DNA from: Rhizobium leguminosarum
GTDB lineage: Bacteria; Pseudomonadota; Alphaproteobacteria; Rhizobiales; Rhizobiaceae
Direction: 5' to 3'
Assembly: GCF_017876795.1 (NCBI RefSeq)
Contig: NZ_JAGIOR010000007.1
Coordinates: 138,847-202,846 of the forward strand
Length of the DNA: 64,000 nt
Of the stretch, positions 17,892 to 27,204 are shown piece by piece (position 1 is the first letter of the stretch; every line of letters begins with the position of its first letter). Under the pieces are notes generated by a model, which searched no databases, had not been told where the DNA came from, and was given only the letters and a program-made list of their open reading frames with translations. Both the position numbers and the translations under genes were made by a program.

Positions 17892-20537
17892 CTATTTTGA
17901 ATGGCGCCTTGTTCGAGCGCCAGGCCGACGGCGCGACGCTCGGTGCAGAGAATGGTGCTGCGTTGACAGCGTCGTAAAGTAGAAGATCTTCACGGTCTCG
18001 AGAGCTGTCACATAGATCAAGGTGATACCCAAAAGCGCTGCGAGAATTTCGAGGGGGATCGGAACGAAATCAAAAAGCCCGCCGATCGGGGTGTAGGGGA
18101 TGGTCACTCCCGCGGAACCGACGGCGATCGCCGTGCCGAATAGCAGCGGACTGGGTCGGCTCCTCCAGATCGGACCAGGCGTTCTGATGACGAGCATAGT
18201 CGCCAACTGCGTCATTAGCGATTCCACGAACCACGCGGACCGGAACTCGTCCTGTCCGGCGGAAAACACTGCCAGGAGCACGACGAACGTCGCCAGATCG
18301 AAGAGAGAACTTAGCGGGCCGAACCAGAGCATGAACTTCTTGATGCGGGAGATGTCCCAACGCTGCGGATGCCGAAGGTCTGTCAGATCGACCTCGTCCG
18401 TGGCGATGGCCATCGCCGGCAGGTCCGACAGCAGATTGTTTAGCAGTATCTGCTTGGCAAGGAGCGGCAGGAACGGCAGCACGAGCGAAGCGGCTGCCAT
18501 GCTGATCATGTTGCCGAAGTTGGCGCTGGTCGCAATCGATATGTACTTCATTGTGTTGGTGAAGGTCCTGCGTCCGTCGTCGACACCTTTGGAAAGGACG
18601 GCGAGATCCTGCCGCATCAGAACGACGTCGGCAGCCTCACGGGCGACGTCGGCCGCGCCCTCCACCGAAATCCCGACGTCCGCCTCGTGAAGGGCCGGCG
18701 CGTCGTTTATCCCGTCTCCAAGATATCCGACCACGTGTCCCGCCTTGCGAAGGGCCGCTACAATCCGCTCCTTCTGATTTGGGTCGATCTCGACGAACAG
18801 GTCGGTTTTTCCCGCGCGGCTAAACAGTGCGTCGTTGCTCATGCGGCCGACCTCTTCCCCGGTGAGTATGCGGGAACCGTCGATTCCGATCGACGACGCG
18901 AGATGCCGGACGACATATCGGTTGTCTCCCGATATCACCTTGAGCCGCACTCCTCGTTCGACGAGGCTTGCTACTACGGCTGAAATGTCGGCCTTCGGCG
19001 GATCGGAGAAGAGCAGAAAACCTTGCAGGCAAAGTCCGCTTTCGTCTTCCCGCGAGATCTTGGAAGTTGCTTCGGATATGGGCCGGGTGGCGACTGCGAG
19101 CGCGCGCATGCCTGCTTCTCCCCATTGCCGGCAGACGTCGTCCTACTGTTTGCGGACATAGTCGTCCAATGCCAGCTCGCGACCCTCGGTCATGACGGTG
19201 GCGCAGACGTCGATCACGTTGGTGGCCGCACCTTTGCAAATCAACAACGGCGGCCCGTTCTTTCCGCTAACGATTACGGATAGACGCTTGCGCGAGAAAT
19301 CGTAGGGGATTTCGGCAAGCTTGCGGGCGTCGGAAGAAACCTCCCCAGCCGCGATCGTGGCCGTCACGGCGTCGTCGAGAGGATTCTTCATTCCCGATTG
19401 AAACGCTGAATTGAGAAGCGCCAGCCGCCTCACTTCAGGGGAGACGCCTCCCTGCGGGTCGACACAACTGTCGAGGCGGATGACGCCCTCGGTGAGCGTG
19501 CCCGTTTTGTCCGTGCACAGCACGTCCATGCTGCCAAGGTTCTCCATTGCATCAAGGCGGCGAACGATCACACCAGACTTCGACATCGTCCGGGCGCCGC
19601 GCGCGAGCGTCACGCTGATGATCGCAGGCAGCAGCTCCGGCGTCAGGCCGACCGCAAGCGCGAGTGAGAAGAGCAGAGAGTCCACGATAGGTCTGTGAAG
19701 CAGGAGATTCGCCACCAGTACGACGACGACGATGCACAAAATGATTCGCGTCATCAGAAATCCGAAATGTCGAACACCTCGGGCGAATTCCGTCTCCGGA
19801 ATCTGGCGCGCGACAGCGCTGGCGATCCGTGCGAATTCCGTGTGGGGGCCGGTCGCGATCGCAAGGGCAGTCGCTGTGCCGCTCCGAACCGAGGTTCCCG
19901 TGAACACGCAGTTGGAACGGTCTGCAAGACCGGCGTCTTTGGCTGAAACGCCGGGCGCCTTCGCTACGGGAAAAGTCTCTCCGGTGAGCGTCGCTTCGCT
20001 GACGTTGAGATCCTGCGCGACGATGACGACTGCATCGACGGGCACGAGGCTCCCGGCTGAGAGCTGGATCAGGTCGCCTGGTACGATGCTGTTTGCGGCC
20101 ACCACCTTGTCGGCGCCGTCGCGGCGGACCTTTGAAGTGAGAGAAATTCGCTGTCGCAGCGCCTCGACCGCTCGTTGGGCGCCATGTTCCTGTAGAAAGC
20201 CGAGAAAGCAGCTAGCGAGAATGATGATGCCGATGATGATGGCGTCGTGGACTTCGCCGACGCCACCCGCGACGAGCGCTGCGAACACCAACACGAGCAC
20301 GAGCGGACTTTTGAACTGGCGCGCGAAGTCTGCCAGCATGCCTCCACGGCTTTCGTCGGAAAGAGAGTTCGGTCCGAACCGTCGGACGCGTTTTTCGGCT
20401 TCGGCGGTCGTCAGCCCGTCCTGGAGGGAGGTGGCGAGGGCAGCGCCGAGCTCCGAGGGCGATCTCGTCCAATATGCGGGGATCGCGACCTCATGAGCGG
20501 ACGAAGGTAGAGAAGAAGGAGGAACAGGGATATCCAT
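17892..20537 (-). pseudogene. mgtA: Mg2+-importing P-type ATPase interrupted by an in-frame amber codon
   Basis: Two open segments in the same frame (20537-19143 and 19109-17892) are separated by one TAG at 19143-19145. Read through, they give about 880 residues, the normal length of MgtA/MgtB. Visible motifs: TLTGETFP (actuator), DKTGTLTEG (phospho-Asp), VIPGD-like region, GDGINDAPAL (hinge), and ten-helix topology with the C-terminal DLTDLRHPQRW. Family role: Mg2+ uptake at the inner membrane. The context of the stop, VRKQ-stop-DDVCRQWGEAG, shows no gap, so a point mutation is the simplest cause. A FixK box precedes the start. Confidence 0.88.
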
Positions 20538-20590
20538 GGCGAACTCCGTATGTGATTTCGCCGATTATCGTCTCCGCCAGGAGGACGTCA

Positions 20591-20604
20591 TTGATGGTTG
20601 TCAA
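20591..20604. promoter_or_regulatory. FixK/FNR-type box before the Mg2+ ATPase
   Basis: TTGATGGTTGTCAA lies 53 nt upstream of the start at 20537 on the minus strand, the same spacing as at the phosphoketolase and CBS genes. Confidence 0.82.
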
Positions 20605-20728
20605 CCTTCGTATTTCGCGTCGAAGGTGCCTGGCTTATCGATATCAACGTCCACGCCGTTCCAGCCGGTAGGGACCTGCCGCTCGACAGCAGCCGAAACC
20701 GGTCATAAGCTACGACGGGGACAGTTCG

Positions 20729-21562
20729 TCAATGTGACATGAGGACGGGCAAAAGGAGCTCGTGCAACACGTCATCTGTTGCTCCGCCAAGGACAAAATC
20801 TCGTAACCTCGAGTGTCCGAATCCTCCCATCACCAGAATATCGGCGCCCAATTCCAGTGCTGTTTGCTGAATGCCCTGACCGATGGATGACGAGGTGAAT
20901 CGGGCCACTGTTGCGCTTGCATTGACGCCGCCCGAAACCAGAATCTCAGCGAGGTGGATTCCGGTCGTCGCCGGCAGCGGCTTTTCGCCGGTCAAAGACA
21001 GCACCGAGACCCGCTGGGCATCGCGAAGGAACGGGCTTGCATCGCCGACGGCCCGAGCGGCGGCTCGGCTCCCGTCCCAGGCGACGACGACGTGATCGAT
21101 CGGGCCCGCATGGGTTTTGTTCGGAAAAATAATGGCTGGCCGGCCAGAGCCGAATATCACCGTTTCGGCGATAATGCGGGTATCTGGAACGTCCGCGGTA
21201 CATTCAAGGAGAGCCAGATCGAAAAAGCGTGCCTCCGTGGCCGCGGTCTCGTGGAGTAGAGACAGGCTGGTTTGAACCGTTCGGCAAAATAATCCAGTCT
21301 TGGAATTCGCGCCAAGGTTGGTCGCAGCTTCAACCAGCGTCACGGCGCGATTTTCGCTTAAAATTTCGGCCCGCTCGATCATCTTCGGCGTATCCAGCAA
21401 CAAGGACGACCATTGTCTAGGGATGTGCGGGATCGCAACTTTTAGTGCGCACACGTGAAGATCTGCTCCGCGGTACCCTGCAAACGCTAAAGCGTTCGAA
21501 ATGAGTAATTCGGAACTTGAATCGGGATAGGTCGCTAGCGGTAGAAAATACTGTTGCGTCAT
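20729..21562 (-). CDS. Universal stress protein with two Usp domains
   Basis: 277 residues in two Usp modules. The C-terminal module keeps the ATP-binding pattern GGFGHSRLRDFVLGGATDDVL; the N-terminal module is more divergent. The product is cytoplasmic. UspA proteins are commonly FixK/FNR-dependent in rhizobia and neighbours of phosphoketolase and BON genes. The FixK box at 21767-21780 lies about 200 nt upstream, in the shared region with the divergent small membrane gene, and might serve both. Confidence 0.9.
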   Translation of the reverse strand: MTQQYFLPLATYPDSSSELLISNALAFAGYRGADLHVCALKVAIPHIPRQWSSLLLDTPKMIERAEILSENRAVTLVEAATNLGANSKTGLFCRTVQTSLSLLHETAATEARFFDLALLECTADVPDTRIIAETVIFGSGRPAIIFPNKTHAGPIDHVVVAWDGSRAAARAVGDASPFLRDAQRVSVLSLTGEKPLPATTGIHLAEILVSGGVNASATVARFTSSSIGQGIQQTALELGADILVMGGFGHSRLRDFVLGGATDDVLHELLLPVLMSH

Positions 21563-21766
21563 GTCCTAATCGCCTCTCAGGGACCGCAATCGCTCCAATG
21601 ATCCACTTGTTTTCGTTGCGTCGCATTGATGTAGCGCAATTGCGCGAGCGCTGCGAATGGGCTGGCCTTTCCGGCGGCGCCGCGGCCAAGATTCCGCCTC
21701 CCTTCGGAGTGCGCCGGGAAACAGGAAGTTCGCACAAGCTGCCTTTCAACTCGAAGTCTGCTTAAG

Positions 21767-21780
21767 TTGATCATGGTCAA
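21767..21780. promoter_or_regulatory. FixK/FNR-type box before a small membrane-protein gene
   Basis: TTGATCATGGTCAA, 44 nt before the TTG start at 21825 and about 205 nt from the divergent uspA-like start. Confidence 0.8.
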
Positions 21781-21824
21781 ATCCTTGATGGCCGAGATCC
21801 GGTATTGAATTCAGGAGGACGTGC

Positions 21825-22079
21825 TTGCGACAATGGGAGCGCGAAGTGAATTCAACGACCGCCGGATCCGCCGGGATGCGGCGGAGACCAGCACGCACGC
21901 TAACTCTGTCGCACGCCGTCCTGTACGGTCTCGGCGTCACCATGACGCTGATCCGCATAAAGATGACCGAGATCGCAGCGCTGCCTCCGGGTGTATTCAT
22001 TTGCCCGTTCTGGGTGCCCGTTGCAGATGTGATCGCGAGTGCCGCGTTGCTCGTGATCGACGTTGCGCTCATGGGTTAA
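21825..22079 (+). CDS. Small predicted membrane protein with a TTG start
   Basis: 84 residues from a TTG start preceded by AGGAGG at the ideal 6-nt spacing. The N-terminus is polar and basic; two hydrophobic segments follow (LSHAVLYGLGVTMTLIRI and the C-terminal VADVIASAALLVIDVALMG). A FixK-type box lies 44 nt upstream and the VIT-family gene starts 45 nt after its stop, so it may be the first gene of that operon. No family recognised. Confidence 0.55.
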   Translation: MRQWEREVNSTTAGSAGMRRRPARTLTLSHAVLYGLGVTMTLIRIKMTEIAALPPGVFICPFWVPVADVIASAALLVIDVALMG

Positions 22080-22124
22080 TCTCGCACTAACTACGTCAAA
22101 ATCGACTTTGTCCTGGAGACACGA

Positions 22125-22820
22125 ATGAGCAGACTGCATTCGGAACATCACCTGGTCTCCCGCATCGGCTGGCTACGGGCTGCGGTCCTCGGCGCAAACG
22201 ATGGAATCGTCTCGACGGCGAGCTTGATCATGGGCGTCGCCACCGCCTCCAACGGACCCTCGCAGATCCTGGTAGCAGGCGTCGCTGGTCTGGTCGCGGG
22301 CGCGATGTCCATAGCGGCGGGCGAATACGTGTCGGTAAGCTCCCAAGCGGACACAGAGGAAGCCGATCTCGCGCGAGAACGGATCGAGTTGGAGACGCAG
22401 CCCGAAGCTGAGTACGAGGAGCTGACGGAGATCTACGTCAAACGCGGTCTCACCGACGATCTGGCCAGGCAAGTCGCGATCCAACTGACCGCAAATGATG
22501 CTCTCGACGCGCATTCGCGAGACGAACTCGGTGTCGTCGACCACATGGCGGCCCGGCCGGTCGAGGCGGCCTTGACGTCGGCCGTCACGTTTGCGGTCGG
22601 GGCCGCATTGCCCCTGCTCATGGTCGTACTTTCGCCCGCCTCGGTGCTGATCTATACCGTTGCAACCGCGTCTTTGGCCTTCCTCGCGCTGCTAGGCGCT
22701 ATCGGTGCGAAAGCGGGCGGCGCCAACGTCTGGAGGGCCACTACCCGCGTCACTTTCTGGGGCGCTTTCGCTATGGCATTGACGGCGGGGATCGGTGCGC
22801 TGGTTGGCACCGTAGTCTGA
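22125..22820 (+). CDS. VIT1/CCC1-family transporter
   Basis: 231 residues. The N-terminal RAAVLGANDGIVSTASLIMG is the hallmark of the VIT/CCC1 family; GAMSIAAGEYVSVSSQAD follows, then a cytoplasmic helical stretch rich in Glu (EEADLARERIELETQPEAEYEE), as in metal-binding VIT proteins, then three C-terminal membrane helices. The family moves Fe2+ or Mn2+ out of the cytoplasm. It lies after the small FixK-box gene and before genes on the opposite strand. Substrate inferred. Confidence 0.88.
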   Translation: MSRLHSEHHLVSRIGWLRAAVLGANDGIVSTASLIMGVATASNGPSQILVAGVAGLVAGAMSIAAGEYVSVSSQADTEEADLARERIELETQPEAEYEELTEIYVKRGLTDDLARQVAIQLTANDALDAHSRDELGVVDHMAARPVEAALTSAVTFAVGAALPLLMVVLSPASVLIYTVATASLAFLALLGAIGAKAGGANVWRATTRVTFWGAFAMALTAGIGALVGTVV

Positions 22821-22959
22821 CGAGCAACCTCCGCCCCTTCTTGCACGCCCAGATTGAGGACGGTGTGGGCTTTTAGGATGTTGCGGTTCTGGTCGCAACG
22901 AAAGAGGAGCCGACGCAGGTTCGACTCCTCACGGGCTCGGAGGCCGGAACTCGTAATCG

Positions 22960-23349
22960 TCAGATCTCGGCCACCACCTCGGCGAGCATCGATCGGACCT
23001 TGCTTGTCAGACTGTTCAGCACTTCGTTGTCGATCGCCTGCATGGAGGCGACCGGATCGATGGCGCTCACCATGACATCGCCGCCATCGACCCCGCGCAG
23101 GATGACATTGCACGGGAGCATGGCCCCCATCTTCGGTTCCAGTTTCATTGCTTCGAACGCCATGCGCGGATTGCAGGCTCCGAGGATGAGGTAGTCGTCG
23201 ATGTCGGCGTCGATCTTCTTTTTCATAGTTGCCTTGACATCGATCTCCGTCAGAACTCCGAAACCGTGCTTGGAGAGAGCGGATTTCGTCCTGCCGACCG
23301 CATCGTCAAAACTGGTCGCCCAGAGGGTTCTATCCAGCGTATAGGTCAT
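22960..23349 (-). CDS. DUF302-domain protein
   Basis: 129 residues from the ATG at 23349, preceded by AAAGGAGAC; a longer frame has no such site. The sequence FDDAVGRTKSALSKHGFGVLTEID, then ILGACNPRMAFEAMKLEPKMGAMLPCNVIL, is the DUF302 fold. Function is unknown in general; DUF302 genes are frequent near metal and low-oxygen stress genes. No signal peptide is seen. Confidence 0.85.
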   Translation of the reverse strand: MTYTLDRTLWATSFDDAVGRTKSALSKHGFGVLTEIDVKATMKKKIDADIDDYLILGACNPRMAFEAMKLEPKMGAMLPCNVILRGVDGGDVMVSAIDPVASMQAIDNEVLNSLTSKVRSMLAEVVAEI

Positions 23350-23400
23350 CAAGTCTCCTTTGGGCTCGCATGCAACGGCCGGCAAATGCCCGGCGTTCAA

Positions 23401-23782
23401 TCACTTGTCTTGCATGAACCCCTGCATTTCTTCAGGTGTAACCTTGCCGTCATTGTTTGCGTCGACCGCGTCGAAGACGCGTTTATGGATTGCGGTCAAC
23501 TTTTCGAAAGAAAACTGCACCGTCTCCATCACTATCGGCGATGGCGAACATGATCTTCATCATATGACCGCGCATTGGCCCCATCATGCGCATTCCTGGG
23601 TTGCCAGATGGCATCATGCTGCGGCCCATCATGCCTGGCATCATTTCCGATCCGTCGGCCTCGGGTTTAACCTCAGACTGGGCCGGGTCTGGACTTTTCG
23701 CCTGGGCGAAGGCGCTGCCCATGGCACCGACGGCACCGAGCAAAGCCAGCATAATGATCGTTGGCAATCTGAACATGGACAT
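23401..23782 (-). pseudogene. Secreted EF-hand protein with a one-base insertion
   Basis: The minus-strand product begins with a signal peptide (LPTIIMLALLGAVGAMGSAFA), then a Met/Gly-rich region (MMPGMMGRSMMPSGNPGMRMM) and the first EF-hand loop DSDGDGAV. A T run (GTTTTCTTTC near 23508) then shifts the frame to an early stop. Removing one T restores SFEKLTAIHKRVFDAVDANN and DGKVTPEEMQGFMQDK, a second EF-hand ending at 23401. The intact protein would be a periplasmic calcium- or metal-binding protein. Confidence 0.8.
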
Positions 23783-24066
23783 TCTGCTTTTCCTCTTTGA
23801 GCAGACTCAAGAATAGGATGTCTACCGGCTTCACACATTGCGCTGGATCAAACCACGCATGGTTCGTGTTGTAGAGGCCGGACAGATCGACTTCGGGCCG
23901 CGCCATTCCTGCGACGCCAGCCACCAACTTCACCGAGGAACGATCGCGGCTGAAGCGACGCGGAGGATCGAGCCGGCTAACGGGAGTACTGGTGATTTCA
24001 GAGCACGATCGGCTCATTTCATCCACAAAAGAGACAAATTTTAGAGGCGTCTGTTTCAAGGTCTGG

Positions 24067-24987
24067 TCAACACGCAAACAGGCCGCACCCGCTCCCTTCC
24101 GGCTGGCCGTGCTTGAGGAAGAGGACCGAGAGGCCAAGCGTTTCGGCAAGCGGAAGACCACGTGCTTCCCCGAGAACCATCATCGCCGTCGCCCAGGCGT
24201 CGGCGCTCATACAATCGCAGGCGATCAGGGTGACGGACGCGGGTGGATGTCTAAGCGGCATGCCGAGGCGCGGGTCCATGGTGTGCGACAGACGGCGGCC
24301 GCCGACATCGATCCAGTGGCGATAGTCGCCGGACGTCGCAACGGCGGCGTCTTCTAGCACGAGCATGGAATGCGCGGCACGCGTTTCCAGGTTTGGCATT
24401 TCGACGGCGACGGTCCAGCCGCGACCGTCGGGCTGAGTGCCGAGCGCTCGCAGTTCGCCGTCGATGGAGAAGAGGCCGGCTTCGATACCGTGCCGGCGCG
24501 CAGCCCCGGTCAGTTGATCGACGCCATAACCCTTAGCAATGCCATTGAGATCGAAGCACATCTCGGAGTGCTTGCAGGCGCGTCCGGCGGCCTTGTCTAG
24601 CTCCAGAACATCATGGGCCGGGCTGCGTCTCGCAAGACGGGCGGTCTTGATTCGGTCCTCGCTTGCGTCCGCCGGGCCGAAACCCCACGCGGTGATGGCA
24701 TCACCCATGCCGATATCGAAGGCGCCGCCCGAGGCCTGGCCGATTTCAAGACCCGCTCCCAGCACGGTAAGCAGGCGGTCGGGCAGAGAAACCCATCCAC
24801 CGGGCTTTGCGGCGTTCAAGCGGTTAAGGTCGCTTTCAGGCCTCCAGGTGGACATTTGTTCGTCGACTTCGGTCACTGCGTCGGCCATCGCCTTGCGGGT
24901 GCGGTGGACATCGAAATCCGATGGCATGTGAAAGAGGGCTGACCAGCGCGTGCCCATTGTCGGACCGTTCATCGCGTAGCGCGTCAT
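24067..24987 (-). CDS. apbE: FAD:protein FMN transferase
   Basis: 306 residues from the ATG at 24987, one base after the stop of the upstream gene. Motifs of ApbE are present: MGTRW near the start, STWRPESDLNRLN, GAFDIGMGDAITAWGFG, CFDLNGIAKGYGVD, GELRALG, and the C-terminal DPRLGMPLRHPPASVTLI with DAWATAMMVLG. It transfers FMN from FAD onto a Thr or Ser of a target protein in the periplasm. No clear signal peptide is seen. It is last in the operon with the PepSY fusion and the DUF2271 protein; the latter carries a candidate target site. Confidence 0.92.
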   Translation of the reverse strand: MTRYAMNGPTMGTRWSALFHMPSDFDVHRTRKAMADAVTEVDEQMSTWRPESDLNRLNAAKPGGWVSLPDRLLTVLGAGLEIGQASGGAFDIGMGDAITAWGFGPADASEDRIKTARLARRSPAHDVLELDKAAGRACKHSEMCFDLNGIAKGYGVDQLTGAARRHGIEAGLFSIDGELRALGTQPDGRGWTVAVEMPNLETRAAHSMLVLEDAAVATSGDYRHWIDVGGRRLSHTMDPRLGMPLRHPPASVTLIACDCMSADAWATAMMVLGEARGLPLAETLGLSVLFLKHGQPEGSGCGLFAC

Positions 24988-24988
24988 G

Positions 24989-27187
24989 TCAGTACACGTC
25001 CTCGGCGTAGCGGCCATTGGCTTTCAGGAGCGCGAGGTTGAAACCCTGTGCCGCGAGAATGTCGGCGAGCACGGCCGCAACGGCCGCCGCCATGTCCCGA
25101 CTCCCGCAGATGAGAACCTGACCGCCCGCGGCGATAAGCTTGCCGATTCGCTCGGCATCCTTGCGCAGAATATCCTGCACATAGGCCGGGCTCGTGGTTC
25201 GCGAGAAAGCGGTCGATACCGAGGTCAGCCGGCCGTCCTTGTTCCAGTTCGAAAGTTCCTCCGCGTAAAGCGCGTCGCTAGCTGGATGGCGGGTTCCGAA
25301 ATAGAGGTGCATGGGACGGCATGCCCGGTTTCCGCGGGCAAAGCCGGCCAGCGGACCGATCCCCGCGCCGGCGCCGATGAGGATAACCGGCTTGCGTCCG
25401 CGCGCCGGACGGAACGTCGGGTTCGGACGCACGAAGGCCGCAATAGTCTCGCCCGCTTCCAGCGCGATGAGTTGGCTCGAGCAAAGCCCTCCCACTTGCT
25501 TGCGGACGCAGATTTCGAGAAAGCCATCTTCCGTGCCGGAAGCAAGCGAGTAGAAGCGCGGCAGATCCGAGCCTTGCGGCACGATGCCGATCAGGTCTCC
25601 GGCCTCGAACCGCGGGAAGCCCTTGCCCGTCAGCCGCTGCCAGAGCGAAATCTTCGGCAGGGCAAAGCGCAGGACGGCCGTGGTCGCCTGTACGCTTGCG
25701 CCATAGTCGCGGCGGGATATGAGCGGCAATCTCCAGGTCTTCGGAGCGGTCGGTTGGTGCTTCAGCTCGAAATCGAGGCCAAGCGGCTCAGCGAGAAGCC
25801 GCCCCCAGCGGGCGAAATCCTGTGGCGATTGTCGATCCACCGTGTCGAAGGGGCTGAGGGCGGCCCAGCCCTTGCCCTCGGCGATCCTCGCGATCTCGGT
25901 GGCGAAACCGCAGAAGGCCGGGAAGCTGCGATCGCCGAAACCGAGCACAGCAAGCGGCAGGCCGCGTATTGCCGGCACACGCTCGAAGTGTTCGACGAAG
26001 TCCTTGGAGGCCGCGGGCGCTGTGCCATCGCCATAAGTGGCGGCGAACAGAATGACACGTCGCGCCTTCGGCCAGCGGACTGGCTCGAAATTGGACATCG
26101 GGCCGACATGGACGCGAAGGCCCTGTGCGGAAAGAGCGGTCTGCAGCGTATTGGCGAAGCCCCAGGTCGTGCCGCTCTCGCTGCCGACAAGCAGGATCGT
26201 ATCGGCCTCGCCAGCGGCAGCCGCGACTGCCTTGGGGTCGCGGCGCCCCCTCTGCCAGACAATCATGCCCGTCCAGCCCAGGACGGGTACCGCAAGCGCA
26301 GAGAACCCGAGGACGAGCCCGAGCCACGCCATGCCGTGCCCGGTGTGCAGCATGGTGATGAGGCGCGTGACCTTGTCGACCCAGCCGGCGTCCGACCAGG
26401 CCAGCACCGCACCGTTGCCCTGGTCGATGTAAGCTTCTCCTCGTGCTATCTTGAGTGTGAAAACGTCCGTTGCGTCGCTCGTAGCAGGGAAATTGAGCGA
26501 GATCAGGTCATCGACCAGCGTCTCTCGAAGCAGAGCAACAGAAGTGAGGGCCACGCCGGTCTTGCCGCTGACGTCGGCCGGGAAGGCCGGTGCACCCGCG
26601 CCTTGTGGCAGGAGGCCGAAAACAGCAGCCGTCATCCAGAGTGCGGTGAGCGAGGAGAGGAAGAGACCCGGCAAGGCAAGGCGCGAGACGACGGCGTGTA
26701 AGCGTCCTTCGCCGGAGCCGCGAACGGATCTCAGGACGAACCGCCAGCCGCCGGCGCGCCGTGCCATCAGGAACAGCCCGGAGATTGCAAGGGCAAGCAC
26801 AACCGCCGCACTGCCAGCAGTTATGAAACGTCCGGTATCGTCCAAGAAAAGCGAGCGATGAAGATTGGTCAACCAGCGCTCCAGCTCCGAGGTGTCGGCG
26901 CTGCCGACCGGCAGGCCAGTGGCAGGGTCGATGAAAGCGGAGGCGGGTTGGTCGCCTTCGTAGTAATAGGCGGTGATCCGCCCAGACGGCGCGCGCCTGA
27001 TCTGTTCGACCGTAGGTTCTTCCGCCTGGACTCGCGTGGCGAGTTCCGCGACGCTGATGCGCTGCGCGGCAGGTGTGGTGAGCGCCTCTGCGGCAGGGAA
27101 GATCGACAGTGCGGCGCCGCTCAGCGCGACGACCGTGAGAAGCACCGCGGCGATCAGCCCGAAGCAGCGGTGGAGCGAGCGGCTCAT
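24989..27187 (-). CDS. PepSY-flavodoxin-ferredoxin:NADP reductase fusion, membrane flavoreductase
   Basis: 732 residues from the ATG at 27187. An N-terminal PepSY-TM region of about 340 residues holds four membrane helices (first RCFGLIAAVLLTVVALSGAA) and conserved His residues in WLTNLHRSLF and LHTGHGMAWLG. A flavodoxin domain follows (LLVGSESGTTWGFANTLQ, AATYGDGTAP), then an FNR-type FAD/NAD(P)H domain (PRFYSLAS, GGLCSSQL, ILIGAGAGIGPLAGFARG, YFGTRHP, LICGS, terminal EDVY). It likely passes electrons from cytoplasmic NAD(P)H through FAD and FMN across the inner membrane. It is coupled to apbE (1 nt gap) and 17 nt after DUF2271. Confidence 0.9.
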   Translation of the reverse strand: MSRSLHRCFGLIAAVLLTVVALSGAALSIFPAAEALTTPAAQRISVAELATRVQAEEPTVEQIRRAPSGRITAYYYEGDQPASAFIDPATGLPVGSADTSELERWLTNLHRSLFLDDTGRFITAGSAAVVLALAISGLFLMARRAGGWRFVLRSVRGSGEGRLHAVVSRLALPGLFLSSLTALWMTAAVFGLLPQGAGAPAFPADVSGKTGVALTSVALLRETLVDDLISLNFPATSDATDVFTLKIARGEAYIDQGNGAVLAWSDAGWVDKVTRLITMLHTGHGMAWLGLVLGFSALAVPVLGWTGMIVWQRGRRDPKAVAAAAGEADTILLVGSESGTTWGFANTLQTALSAQGLRVHVGPMSNFEPVRWPKARRVILFAATYGDGTAPAASKDFVEHFERVPAIRGLPLAVLGFGDRSFPAFCGFATEIARIAEGKGWAALSPFDTVDRQSPQDFARWGRLLAEPLGLDFELKHQPTAPKTWRLPLISRRDYGASVQATTAVLRFALPKISLWQRLTGKGFPRFEAGDLIGIVPQGSDLPRFYSLASGTEDGFLEICVRKQVGGLCSSQLIALEAGETIAAFVRPNPTFRPARGRKPVILIGAGAGIGPLAGFARGNRACRPMHLYFGTRHPASDALYAEELSNWNKDGRLTSVSTAFSRTTSPAYVQDILRKDAERIGKLIAAGGQVLICGSRDMAAAVAAVLADILAAQGFNLALLKANGRYAEDVY

Positions 27188-27204
27188 GACAAGCGCCCTC
27201 CTGC

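Noticed and set aside
24986..26701. 571-codon plus-strand frame opposite the PepSY fusion
   Set aside because: Shadow of the minus-strand gene, which has membrane helices and flavin motifs in order; the plus product is low-complexity Arg/Glu/Gly.
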